In this document: positions 52,301 to 62,584 of the stretch, piece by piece
How positions within the stretch are numbered: the stretch's first letter is position 1
How the letters are laid out: every line of letters begins with the position of its first letter
Assembly: GCA_914767885.1 (NCBI GenBank)
Contig: CAJZBQ010000060.1
Coordinates: 434,001 to 498,000 of the forward strand
Source of the DNA: Blepharisma stoltei
Taxonomy: Eukaryota > Ciliophora > Heterotrichea > Heterotrichida > Blepharismidae
DNA: 64,000 nt
Direction: 5' to 3'
Position numbers and translations under genes: made by a program
The notes under the pieces: generated by a model
Told to the model about the DNA's origin: nothing
The model's input: the letters and a program-made list of their open reading frames with translations, nothing else
Databases searched by the model: none

Positions 52301-55300
52301 GAGGACGGGTCGGAAGTCATCCGCCATTTTATGTATATTAGTAAATTTATAATGAACGATTATCTTATATAATTTAAAATTTTTTATAGTAAAAAAATTT
52401 CCGTTATTAAATGGTACCTAAGAGTCCATTTTTAGGGGAAAAAAACATTGATTTCATCCGCTATTAATTGGGGGGGAGTTAGATATTTTGGATTTTTTTA
52501 ATTAAAAAATTTTAAAAAAATATATAAATTTTATATGTATTTTTTTCCTACTAAATTTTTTTATGTTGTATTTTTTTCATGCCGAAATTTAGACTGTTAA
52601 AATTTTACTGATATTTTTTTTCATGCTGTTTTTTTAGAAAAAAAATTTTGAATTTTTTTCCTTCTGATTTTAATTTTTTTTATTTAAACTGATCTTTAAC
52701 ATTTAGGCATTCATTTTATTCTTAAAATCTCGTTATTAAAGAGAGATTTAATCTGGGACTGTTTTTTCGTTATTTTTAACTCTATTTGACTTAAAGATCT
52801 GTATTTCAAATTTTTATAGTAGTTTTTTCATGCGGTTTGGAAAAAAACACAGAAAACTTTTTACTATAAAGCATATGATACAGTTCTTGCATCTATTTTT
52901 TATCTATTATGTGAATTTATAGCAAACGCAATGACTGCTATTGTCATTCATATTTAATAAAGCATTTTCTTTGCTTCTTTTTAAATATTAGTAATTTAAT
53001 ATTTTTTTTTATGTGTATTTTTTTCATGCAGTTTTTTTTTTCATTTTTGGGGGTTGAAATTTTTTTCCGCCCTGGTTTCGAATTTTTTTTTCTTTTCCAT
53101 GTATTTTTTTCCTATCGTTTCAAAAAATTGGAAAATTTTATGTCAAATTTGACTGTGGGAACTGTAGGAAAAAAATACAGTGTATTTTTTTCCGCCTCAC
53201 CCCATATTGACTCTAGACAAACTCAGCAAATCTGCAAAATCAAGACACTTTGCAGACGCACATCTCGGCTTTTCTGTGAAAAAAGCAATTTCCCCAAAAT
53301 ACTCATCAGGCCCTAGTTCTTTATAAGTGGATTTGGTAGAATGATGAAAAATATCAATTTTTCCATTCTGAATAAAATACATTTTCGTGCTCATTTCGCC
53401 TTCTTCAATCACTGTATCTCCTGGTGCATAAGTTTCACCCTCTAGCGCTCTTGTCAATTGAGAAATGAAATGAGCCTCATATTGTTCAAATATTGGACAT
53501 AATTTTATTACAATTCCATGAATGTGAGCATAAATTTCATCTCTTAGCGGTTCTGATAACAACGTCAAAATCTGCTTTTCATCGAGATTACTTTTCTTTT
53601 TGTTTTCCCAGACATACTCAAGATATCTTCTGACTCTGAACTGCAGATCGTGAGGCAAATCTTTTTTTCTCATATATCGGTTGACAGCAACGACTTGTTC
53701 TCTGTATGCGTTCTCAACAGCATTTTGCTTGCTTACAAGTGAGCCGATGCTTCCTACGGTATATGCAAAAACTCCACATGCAACAATCATAGCAAACATT
53801 GCGTAAATTTTTTCTGGGATTGTTTTGGGAACGATGTCACCATATCCTACGGTCGTCATTGTGGTGAAGGCTCAATATAGAGAGGTAATGTATTGATCAA
53901 AAGGACTGGAGTTTTCAATTTTGGCGACTGTCACTCATGTTGTAGGATAGTAGGTCATGTCAAGATCCCCTAAGAAAAACCATCAGCAAGCAGTTCAGTG
54001 GGCAATAAAGAATACAACAGAAAGCAGGCGTAAAAATAAAAAAATAGTTGCAATTACATTACTTGCTACATAATCTTCGATTTTTATTAAAATTCTTTTA
54101 ATTTTTGCGACTCTTAGCAGCTTGAGAATTCTCAAAAACCTGAAAACTTTGACAAGTCTTAGAACTTGGCCTGAATTATAGACATTGGTTTTATTCAGGT
54201 ATGCATATTAAAATGGCGACCGAGAATCAGCCCTTTTTCTCAACACCTGTAGCCGGCTGTGCCGAGGACCTTGTGGGAGGGAATTAGGCGCTCGGTATGT
54301 GTATCCGGCTAGGTTTTTCCTTGGTATAGTGGAGTGCAACGTCAAACTTGGTTGGCCGCAGCTCATTCTGATGTCAGGGTTTTTACCTCAGGGGTAATGG
54401 TTTCCAAGGTTGGAAAGGGGAGGCTCAGCTATACCAAGGACACCCACTTGGTCAATCGGGCAACTTTCTAGCGTGAAACTGGGCTTAAGTCTCAGGCTTT
54501 GGATTTCCATTTTGGCCGACAGTTTGACTAAAAATATATTTCAAATTTTTTAAAAAAGACAACTCTTTTGATGTGCAAGGTGACGCAACTCATCCAACTT
54601 CGGTTAGCGAGTCCACATCCTCGTCCAGAAGGAGCAACACTTTGAAGGCCGTGAGACGGTTGGTGATGAGCAGCCGAGCGAAGCATTGGGGTGGAGGTAG
54701 GCTATTAGGTGGGAATTACGGCGAACTTCTCAATAAGTTAAGTTAATGCTAATGCTAATTGTTTTATTCTGGTCTTGCGAGTCCCCATTTTCAAATGGTC
54801 CAGTTATAAATCAAGTCAGCGGAACACTTGCAACTAAATCCAGGATGAACCAAGATTTGAAATAATTTATAAAGATTTTTTTGCGGTTCATTTGCAGAGA
54901 TCCTTTAGAATAGTATCCAGTATTGAAACAGATAAAAATGTCAAAAATGAAACATAAATTAATGCAAAATTCCAAGTAGGCCCATCATCCTGATATTGCT
55001 ACATTAAAGCAAAGCCTATATGGAACTGAAACTGCATAGTAAACTATGAAAAAGCCTTAACATTCTTTTTATTGTGATTTCCCCCGGAGAATTTTTTTCT
55101 CTTAAGGCAGCAAAACTTTTATTTTTTAACTAAATAATGCTGAGAAAATGGCTCTAAGAAAAAATTCCCGAAAAAAAGACATGCAGCCATGAAAAGCATA
55201 GTTAGTATGTCTCAGAACAGTTTTCACGAAGATTCAGGAGTAAAAGGTCCGCAAAATCGGATACTTGGTTTCCCATCCTTAGCTACAGGCGCATTCGGTA

Positions 55301-55436
55301 AAAATGCTTCTTTTTTAATAGTTTTTAAATGGTGAAGGGATTTATTTTCTTCCGCTTTTGGGTCTCCTACAGGACCTTGAGATAATCCTAATTGGATATT
55401 TGTTCAGCTTTGCACTTTAAGGCCAGAAGTTTCCAT
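49369..55436 (-). CDS. KCNH/cyclic-nucleotide-type K+ channel with C-terminal zinc knuckle
   Basis: Voltage-gated channel. Removing inserts of 143, 573 and 2916 bp gives 2436 nt, 811 aa from ATG 55436. S1 begins PESSWKLFWDILTMLFIVYY. The S2-S3 region has WWAYLEFCIN, TGYYSKGSLQMNRKKIF and FKSWFILDLVASVPL. S4 is LRLVKVFRFLRILKLLRVAK. The pore filter is TMTTVGYGDIVP near residue 292. The C-linker and cyclic-nucleotide-binding fold span about 340-500 (FGEIAFFTEKPRCASAKC). About residue 538 there is a CCHC knuckle, CYICKELGHVAIKC, followed by a long Ser/Glu-rich tail. Several TGA codons are Trp (AHWTACWWFF). The zinc knuckle on a channel is unusual. Confidence 0.93.
51344..51607 (+). pseudogene. 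Transposase N-terminal helix-turn-helix fragment
   Basis: An 87-codon frame without ATG, ending in TAA. It reads RLTVGYKLVIAQYYL, then GLSYEDIAYKFNISKSSVGE and KGIHQLKRGDQ. The pattern hydrophobic-x-x-IA-x-x-F-x-IS-x-SSV is a helix-turn-helix as in pogo/Tc1-type or related transposases. A frame starting at 51342 (MELNGETRKRK) leads in but is shifted by one base. No catalytic DDE region is found. A decayed transposase fragment is the likely origin. Confidence 0.65.
51645..52338 (-). mobile_element. SINE-like retroposon with TTATG tandem tail, 694 bp
   Basis: The duplication TAGTAAATTTAT is at 51645 and 52339. The head AAATGGCGGATGAC reads leftward from about 52331. At the left is a 3' tail of about 20 TTATG/TATGC units (51655-51757). 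GC-rich body. It is the innermost element of the channel-gene stack. Confidence 0.85.
54188..54760 (+). mobile_element. SINE-like retroposon in channel gene, 573 bp
   Basis: The duplication is ATTGGTTTTATTCAGGT (left) against ATTGTTTTATTCTGGTC (right). The head TTAAAATGGCGACCGAG is at about 54209 and the tail TAAGTTAAGTTAATGCTAAT at 54734-54753. Removal joins ...SQDQNK-TNVYNSGQ between S3 and S4. The length is a multiple of three, but the insert contains in-frame stops. Confidence 0.85.
55046..55188. mobile_element. IES, 143 bp, without TA boundary
   Basis: The flanks share ATGAAAA (55046 and 55189). Removal gives WDILTMLF-IVYYAVSVPY, whose Trp-to-Pro-Tyr spacing equals that of KCNH S1 segments. 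The nearest frame-preserving TA pair would delete five residues from S1. No MITE ends. An internal inverse pair GCCTTAA/TTAAGGC is present. Confidence 0.75.
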
Positions 55437-55678
55437 GATGATAAAATTTTTTTAAATTTTGTGTAAATAAAAAATTTTACTTTTAATATGTGGGTTTTAT
55501 TTTCCATAAAGTAAAAAATATTATTATTCATTGCTTTCCTCAATTTGAAGATCCAAAGACGAAATTATGAAAACAGATTACTGAATGGAACTGCAATTAT
55601 TATGTATTGAAGAAAATTTAAGAATAGACATAAACAAAAAGTACCAATGAGTATGTAGATAAGGGTCTTTAAAAAATA

Positions 55679-56129
55679 TTAAGACTGCTTCTTTTCTTCT
55701 TCTGGATCGTAGTTTGGATCGCCTCTGTCAGCTACTTCTATAGCTTCGCTTTCATTATAAGTTCCCCAGCCACCATGTCCACCTTTCTTAGGGTTTGGGT
55801 CAACTCCCTGACTCAACCACCGCTATCGATAAAAACCATTATTTTAGGGGAAAAAACTCTTCAAAAACCAAATTTTTAATAAGTAGCAATTATTATAATG
55901 AAATCTCTAGCTAATTCTATTGAATTTTAAACAGATTGCATTTCAAATAAATTAAATTAACTTTTGCTTTCCAATTTTTACATATAATTTTTTTAAAAAA
56001 AATTAACCCTCATTAGCAAGCAATTTTTTGACCGTTAACAGAGATGGGGGAGTGAGCAGAATGTCGATCAAGCCTTGCATCCTTATCCTTTTTGCCTTCC
56101 ACTGATCTCTTATGATCTTCTCTATCCAT
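55679..56129 (-). CDS. SERBP1/HABP4/Stm1-like small RNA-binding protein
   Basis: Members of this family bind RNA and idle ribosomes. Removing the 244-bp IES (55809-56052) gives 207 nt, 68 aa. The conserved core is RLDRHSAQGVDPNPKKGG, then HGGWGTYNE, matching the family pattern R-x-DRHS-G-KKGG-x-G-x-WG. It ends GDPNYDPEEEKKQS. The first residues are charged (MDREDHKRSVEGKKDKDAR). It is much shorter than animal members and keeps just the core motif. Confidence 0.8.
55809..56052. mobile_element. IES, 244 bp, diverged MITE-1 with TGA flanks
   Basis: The flanking direct repeat is TGA (55809 and 56053). The left end is CTCAACCACCGC and the right end is AGAGATGGGGGAG. The inverse core (TAATGAAATCTCTAGCTAAT) is at about 55896. 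Removal joins ...DRHSA-QGVDPNP, which fixes the boundary through a conserved motif. Confidence 0.82.
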
Positions 56130-56242
56130 ATTTTATTATCGATTATATGTGAGTGCAAATACTTGAGGTTATTTTTGAAACAAAATTGCATCCTGAAGCT
56201 CAAAAAGAACTTAAGCCTAATGTTATAGTAAAAATCTAATAT

Positions 56243-58476
56243 TTACATCTCTTTTAATTTACTTAATCCAACTTTTAGCGTTGAAATGGTGTCTTTAATG
56301 AACTCTCCTTCTTTTTCTTTGGAAATATAATTAATATGATCAAAACTTTTATTCCTAGAGTAATTTAGGCTTGTTTCAGTACTGAAATTAGTAAGCGGTT
56401 TTCTTCCATAAACTGCAATTGCCCTTTTATATGATTCGGTTGAAAATAATGGTAATTTTATTTCAAAAGTTTTAGCTATAGGCCGGGTTTCAGCCTTATT
56501 CGCAATGATAGAACTTGCATTCAATTGATTTGTCTTTGGCTTTAACGTTGGGAATGAAATATGAGCTATAGTTTTATTAATCTCAGTTATAGTATCCAAA
56601 CTAAAGTCACGTCTTAACCTTAAATTACTATTTTTGTTTAAGACTTGCACCTTCTCTGTATTCAAGTGGAATTTTGATTCAGTTTTATGAGGTTTTGGCT
56701 TGAGAGGAGACAGCTTTTTCGGTTCTGCATAGAAATTTGTGTACTGTAAATAACAATCTTCGCAGACTTTTACTTCTTGAAAGAGTCATAAAGGGTCTTT
56801 TTTTAATTCCTCATATTTTGCATTTGTTAATGCAGGATTCAGCCTTCTCAGGACAATTGGCACTAGATCGCATGCATCTTCAGAGCCATCGTTATTCACT
56901 AAACTGTGCTCTGCAATATTTTTGCTTTGTGGGTCTTTTCCAGCATCAGAATACTTAAGCACTAATTTTAGCAAGATTTTGTACATATATTCACGTCTGA
57001 CTAAATGGTCGCATCCTATACACAACTCCCTATTTTTTCTAAGTTCGCTAAATTTGCATGTGCTCTTTATTTTCTTCTCATTTGCTATATTTGAGATTGT
57101 TAATATAAGTTCATGAGAAACTTTACAATTGTCCTTTTTTTGCTTATCCCCACCTCAATATGTGAAAAAAAATTCGTTCGATCATATAGAATAAATATAA
57201 ATTTTACTTGGAATTTGTTCTTTCGAAATTAAAAATTCCAATTCGAAATAATTTTAAAGCAAATATTAATTTAAATATAAAATTTATGTTTAAAATTAAA
57301 AAATTAGCTAGAGATTCTATTATTATAATAATTATCACTTATATTTCAAATATTTTTCATAAATAATTTTTTGTTCGCTGATGGAGGGTGGGCTTTTAAC
57401 TAAAAATAGGGATTTTTCCAATGGTTTGTTTGCTCACAAAGGGGGAGTTAGTTAGATCCAGCACTTTTAAAGAGCTGCAAAATTGGAATCATATTAAATC
57501 ATCACAGTCTTGCTTAAAAAACAAAGTCATTCTTGTGACTGTCACATTTCCTCCTGTTACTGCTTTTATGTGATCAACAATCCCAAGGCAGGTTTTTTGG
57601 ATTTCTTCGACAAGCCAAGGAGAAGATAGAGAATCAATTTTGCTATTGTGCTCTAGGCCTTCATAAGTAACTAATTTATCATAAAAATCAATTTTTGGGT
57701 CATCAATGCTGTGCAGATTTGTCCTTTTTTCGAGTAAGCAAAATTGAGAGCTCCAAATTACCTTTATTAACGAGTTTTGCCCATTTTTGGGATCGACTCA
57801 CTTTTGCAATATCCCGCTCAGTGGCTTATCACAGTTGTGAATGAATTCATCAAAAGACTCCGGATTGAAAAAGTCTACAGTTGCTATATTAGCTTTGTCT
57901 TTTTTATTATCACTGAATCCAAGAAAGGTAGCGATAATTTTGCTTTTCTCATCCATAAATTCTTGGAAAATAAATTTATGATTCACTCTTGTTTTAGATT
58001 TCCTTACTTTTTTGCCTCCGTTAGCGAACAAAGCCATTAGAAAAATCCCTATTTTTCATGAGAAAAATATTTTGATATATAAAGTGATAACTAGTATAAT
58101 GAAATCTCTTGCTAATTCTATTTAATTTTTTACAGCTTGCATTTTAAAACATAAATTTAAGAAATTAAATTAGCATTTGCTTTCTAATTTTTGCGAATTT
58201 TGATTTTTTTTTAATTTCGAAAAAAAACTTTACTCTAGTTTATATTATAGAAAAATTAACTCCTTCGTGAGTGAACAAAATCTGTTTGTTCACACAAAGA
58301 TGGGGAGTTAGTAATTCTCCTGACTCTGTGGAAAAATATCAAAAGAAAGGCTTAGCATATCGATAAATAACGGTTTCTGGAAGCAATACATTAGGACAGC
58401 ACAAACCTGTGCTTTCGTTTTGCTTTCATAAATGAAAAAGTAGCCATTCTGTAAATCCAGCTGCTCCTAATTTCAT
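56243..58476 (-). CDS. Unknown Cys-rich protein, 541 aa, two IESs
   Basis: Two 304-bp inserts (57145-57448 and 58005-58308) removed from 2234 nt leave 542 codons. The N-terminal half is globular with CC and Trp-rich stretches (AGFTEWLLFHLWKQNESTGL, YRYAKPFFWYF). The middle has two CxxC pairs (LCIGCDHLVRRE and VCEDCYLQY) that could bind zinc. The C-terminal about 150 residues are Ser/Thr/Lys-rich. TGA is Trp at several sites, for example 56786 and 57798. I recognise no family. The organisation resembles ciliate-specific conserved proteins. Confidence 0.78.
57145..57448. mobile_element. IES, 304 bp, MITE-1 family
   Basis: TA at 57145 and 57449. The left end is TCCCCACCTCAATATGTG and the right end is TCACAAAGGGGGAGT. 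The core GATTCTATTATTATAATAAT is diverged. Removal joins ...KVLDLT-KQKKDNC.... Confidence 0.82.
58005..58308. mobile_element. IES, 304 bp, MITE-1 family (reverse)
   Basis: TA at 58005 and 58309. The left part TTGCCTCCGTTAGCGAACAA and the right end AAGATGGGGAGT. The inverse core is near 58078-58110. Removal joins ...ESGELL-RKSKTRVNH. It has the same length as the other insert in this gene but the opposite core orientation. Confidence 0.82.
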
Positions 58477-59098
58477 ATAAGTTGCCTATAATTTAAAATA
58501 AAATATATAAGCTGAGCGAGGCACCTTTAATCTCCAGAAATTAAGTCTCAAGCGACTAGCAGCATATACACATAACAGTACACCAAAGATTATTTTGATT
58601 TTATAAAGTCGTAACCCCACCTTATTCACGTATTTTTTTATAAAGTAAACTTTTTTCAGAATTTTTAAAAATCCCAAATTCGAAATAAGTTTAAAGCAAA
58701 TATTAATTTAATTTGTAAAATTTATATTCCAAAATTAATCTGTTTAAAATTTCACAGAATTAGCATGAGATTTCATTATACTAACTATCACTTATATATT
58801 AATTTTTTTTTCATAAAAAATCTTTTATTTAATACTTTTATGAAGGATGGGTTTTTGGCAAAAATAGGAATTTTTCAAGGGGTTTTATTTGCTCAAGGAT
58901 GGGAATTTAGATGAACTAAAGTCTGTTTAATTTTTCAATCGAATGATTACAATAGATTTATAGGAAAACAAATAAACGTATGTTGATTAAACAAAAATTT
59001 CATTTTGCAAGCTAAAATTTAATCTTTAGTCAAAAGATTAATAAGGATATCAAGAATTGGTAAGACATGAATTATTTTATTCTTTATAATTGTGAAGA
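58477..59098. other. Intergenic with a decayed MITE-1
   Basis: A MITE-1 copy lies at about 58612-58907 (left CCCCACCTTATTCACG, core GAGATTTCATTATACTAACT near 58767, right GGATGGGAATT). The rest is AT-rich flank of the two minus-strand genes. Confidence 0.65.
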
Positions 59099-60047
59099 TT
59101 AGCAGCACCCTTTCTTTTTTTTTGATTGAGGCTTAATCATTAGTGGATCATTGTTCTTAATTGAGCTTGCTAAACTAACTTTGTCTTCTACAATTTTTTC
59201 GGCTATCGTTTGAAACGACCTGGCTACATCAATATCATCTTTCGCTGATGTTTCTAAATAAGCCATGCTATGTTTCTTACTCCTTTTCTCCATGAGCGAA
59301 TAAAACCGTTAGAAAAATAGGGAACAAAAATTTTTTGATATATAAAAAGTTATTATGAAAAATATTTTGATATATAAATGGTAATTATAATAATGAAATC
59401 TCATGCAAATTCTGTTTAATTTTAAACAGCTTGCATTTTAAAGCATAAATTTCACAATTAAATTTATATTTGCTTTCCAATTTTTGCGAATTTGAATTTT
59501 TTTAAATTTCGGAAAAAATATTTTACTATAATCTTTATAAATAAATTTAAAAAAAAAAAACTGACTCCCCATAAGCAAAAAAAAATTTTTGTGTGGAGTT
59601 GGCAAAATCCCTAGCTTCTTTTTGTGAAACCACTCTTTGGTCCACCAAATCAATTTTATTTCCCACAAGAATTTTCTTTGCTGAGGGTTCGCAGTGATCT
59701 GTAAATTCTTTGATCCACATTTCCAGCTCTTTAAATGTTTCTCTGTTTGTTACATCAAAAACAATTATTGCCCCACCAGCTTGTCTAATATAAAGATAGT
59801 TTATTGATCTATATCTCTCTTGACCTGCTGTGTCCCATACATTTAGAGATACATTTTTGTCATTTGCTTGTATAACTTTTGTGATGTCAGACAAGCCTTT
59901 GGTGGAAGTTCTATTTAAAATAAACGATCCATCATGAAATCGTCACATAAGACTGCTTTTACCGACTGTTGAAGATCCGAGAATAACTATCTTTATTTTG
60001 TGAGCAATAGAGTCTTGACTTGCCTGCATCTTTAAATTATTAGACAT
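59099..60047 (-). CDS. Rab-family small GTPase
   Basis: Rab proteins switch between GTP and GDP states to direct vesicle traffic. Removing the 322-bp IES (59277-59598) gives 627 nt, 208 aa. The G motifs are complete: GSSTVGKSS, WDTAGQERYRS, GNKIDL and ETSAK. A C-terminal CC (KKKKGCC) is the prenylation site. The switch I region is unusual (STKGLSDITKV in place of the common T-I-G-x-x-F). The insert falls at RDFA-KKHSMAYLETSAK, and the conserved G5 region fixes the join. One TGA is Trp (SLMWRFHDG). Confidence 0.95.
59277..59598. mobile_element. IES, 322 bp, MITE-1 family with unequal flanks
   Basis: The left flank is TTA|CTCCTTTTCTCCATGAGC and the right flank is GTGTGGAG|TTG, so the direct repeat is TTA against TTG and the right side lacks TA. 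The inverse core is near 59382-59410. The Rab sequence fixes the correct join at AAG AAA CAT (KKH). Confidence 0.82.
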
Positions 60048-60486
60048 CTAATACAGTCTATTTAAATTAATTTGAAAATTGTGATATTAGAGTCTATTTA
60101 ATCTTTCAAATCAGCGAATTGAGCATACTTATAGTAAAGGCGTTATAATCTGCTTCTCTAATATAATTAACTCCTGTTATATAAATTTATAAGGTGGATT
60201 TGGCAACTGCAACTTGAAGCAATTACTATATTATCCAAATTAATATGGCAAATATAAATTAATCAGACAACTTGTTAAAATGCGAGAGAATATTTTATGA
60301 TTTAATTGACTGGGAATTTTATAGTAAATATAAGAGAAAGAATTATTATATCAATTCTCAATTTACACAAGAAAATTAGCAGCACAAAATACTTATAGCA
60401 AAAAAACCTGGCAACATATTTAAACATCAATGATTTTGGCCTCATGATATCATGATTTATTTAAAATATCTCAACACTTTTAAGAT
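60048..60486. other. Intergenic spacer, nothing recognised
   Basis: 439 bp of AT-rich sequence between the Rab and RING genes, both on the minus strand. I see no MITE ends or RNA genes. Confidence 0.5.
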
Positions 60487-61422
60487 TTATAAAAATTTCT
60501 GAGTGCAAATCGGGCAATTCCTTTCGAAGGTTTTTATCATCCACATTTTTAAGCACTCAATGTGGATAATATGCCCACATTTTAGTTTTGTTGATTCTTC
60601 CTCTACAAACAAACTCCAACATATGCAGCATTTATCATCCTTGTTCTCATTTAAATCATCCTCTATTATTGCCTTGTATTCATAATCAAAAGCTGATACA
60701 GATATCTTGTACTTGATAAGCTTTGTTAATTTGATCAAAAAACACATTAGAAAATAACAACCATAAACATGACATACTGGGCAGAATCAGTGATATCCAA
60801 CAACAGGCACAAAAATAATAAATTCAAGACTCTTCATAAAATCCTTAAAAGTCTCCAATAGCAAAATTTTGAAATTTGAAATAATTCCAAATTTGATTTG
60901 ATAAAGCGTGGTTAAGTTCATCTGAAAAATTAGAAAGGACTCGATAAAAATTATATTTGATACTTCAGATCCTTCAGAAAGCAGATATTTTATACCCCAA
61001 ATTATATAGATACTGACAACGCTGAAAATGAAAACAAAAAGTCCTAAATTTTTTAATAAATTGCAAATAAAAAGGGCCTTGCAAAATTCTGATATTACAT
61101 TCATATAATATAAATACATAGATATAGAATATCATATAAGTATTGATGTATAGGAGAAAGGTTCTTTAAATGATAAGGTAACTAATATAAGTATTTTTTC
61201 TGTTCACATAAGATTGCGCTCTTCTTCATACAAAGGTTTCATCAAAAATCTTTTTAGACAATAAAAAACAGTGTTTTTCATTGCAATATATAGAAAGTAT
61301 TCTGAGATTAGCAAAGGAATTATAAAAACATTTCCAAAATAACTAACCAAAGAGAGTTCTAGAGGGTAAATAGAAAACCAACACAGTGCAAAAATGGGCT
61401 GGACGAGGTTAGATGATGTCAT
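60487..61422 (-). CDS. Multi-pass membrane RING-H2 E3 ligase candidate
   Basis: 311 aa, with TGA read as Trp at 61204, within 61119-61204 and at 60787. The N-terminal about 220 residues hold several hydrophobic segments (SYFGNVFIIPLLISEYFLYI, LGLFVFIFSVVSIYIIWGI, LEFIIFVPVVGYH). The C-terminal RING-H2 has CCICWSLFVEEE, CGHIIHIECLKMW and NCPICTQK, a complete C3H2C3 set. The layout matches membrane-anchored ubiquitin ligases. Substrate unknown. No insert. Confidence 0.85.
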
Positions 61423-61485
61423 TAGTTATTTTATCTAGAACATTTTTCACTGTATATCAAATTAGCATTAAATTTTATAAAATAA

Positions 61486-62508
61486 ATGGGGAATTCGAGA
61501 CTTGGTTTTGCACTATTAATGCTAGTCGTTATTTTGTGAGTAGCAAGCAGTAATGCAATACAAATGATTTTCAAAAATATCAGCTTTAATAAGCCTTTTT
61601 TCTTGACTTATTTTTCAACCACGATGTTTTCTATCTATCTGATCACTCTTTTGTGGAAGAAGAACCTTTTAATTGAAAGCAGCCAAGAGAACTTCTATTT
61701 AATTGCTAAAACTGCTTTGAAATTTTGCCCTCTCTGATTCTTTGCGAATTATTTCTTCAATCTTTCATTAGGGTTAACAAGAGTAGCATCAAATACAGTA
61801 ATTAGTTCTTCTTCAAGCATGTTTACATTGATTTTCTCAATAATTATTTTGAAAGAAAAACCAGTTTTGCTGAAATTTGTATCAGTGATAATAGTGATAA
61901 TGGGAGTTAGTTGTGTGGCTTTGTCTGATACTGAAGGAATTGACAGTTTTGTAGGTGATGCTTTCGCTCTCCTTGGGGCCATTGTATATGCGACTTATAG
62001 TGTGTTTTTAAAATCGCAAGCAGTTTCTTTAGATATGACTGTATTTTTTGGATGCGTAGGAGCAATTAATGCAATAGTTTTGCTGCCTGGATTATTATTT
62101 GTTAATTTTAGTGGAATTGAAGAATTTGAATTTCCAAATTCAATGATTATTGGGTTCTTAGCTTTAAATGCCCTTTTCGGAACTGTACTATCAGATTTAT
62201 TATGAGCCTTAAGTGTTAAGCATCTTAATCCTGCGCTATGCACAGTTGGGTTATCTTTAACTATTCCTTTATCAATGACTGTTGATAAGATTTGGCATGG
62301 ATATTCTTACTCCTATCTTTATTTAATTGGCGCTTTGATGATTGTCTGTGGGTTTATTATTATGTCTTTATTCGAGTATCCTAAAGTTGCAGAGAAGTTC
62401 AATTCATTTAATATTGATTCAATTTTTCAAGCAAAGAGAAAAGGGGAAAGAAAAAATCTTTTAAGTGTAAGTGAGATGTCTAAAATTGTGTCTTATTGGA
62501 TGTCATAA
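61486..62508 (+). CDS. SLC35F-like drug/metabolite-transporter family protein
   Basis: 340 aa with about ten hydrophobic segments. Landmarks: FALLMLVVILWVASSNAIQM, NYFFNLSLGLTRVASNTVIS, SSSSMFTLIFSIIILKEKP, VIIVIMGVSCVALSDT, DAFALLGAIVYATYSVFLK and NPALCTVGLSLTIPLSMTVD. These match SLC35F5-type proteins of the EamA/nucleotide-sugar transporter superfamily, usually in endomembranes. TGA is Trp at three sites (61536, 61736, 62203 approximately). No insert. Substrate not deducible. Confidence 0.88.
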
Positions 62509-62584
62509 GTAATTAGTTAAGTAAGCAAATAAGCGAATAATATATTTCTTGAGGATTTTTAAACCTCAAAAACGACCATATTTA

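Larger units (their letters stand above)
51190..52479. mobile_element. Nested TA-bounded element with AATTAATAGCGG ends, 1290 bp
   Basis: Inserted at the inner edge of the right arm of the long-repeat transposon. The ends ACTCCCCCCCCCAATTAATA and GCGG form an inverted repeat with CCGCTATTAATTGGGGG at the right, flanked by TA. It carries a transposase-like helix-turn-helix fragment (51344-51607) and a SINE-like insertion (51645-52338). The CTCCCC ends resemble MITE-1 but the subterminal sequence differs. Confidence 0.85.
50287..53202. mobile_element. Long-inverted-repeat transposon, 2.9 kb, with two nested elements
   Basis: Arms of about 700 bp (50295-51012 and 52482-53202) are inverse copies ending GGGTGA(A/G)GCGGAAAAAAATA. 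The target duplication CATATTGA is 8 bp (50287 and 53203) and contains TA. The arms carry many copies of GAAAAAAATAC or GCATGAAAAAA. The central unique part is about 180 bp and encodes nothing visible, so the element is non-autonomous. Removal joins ...LLSLSRVN-MNQLLGKF in the channel. Confidence 0.9.
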
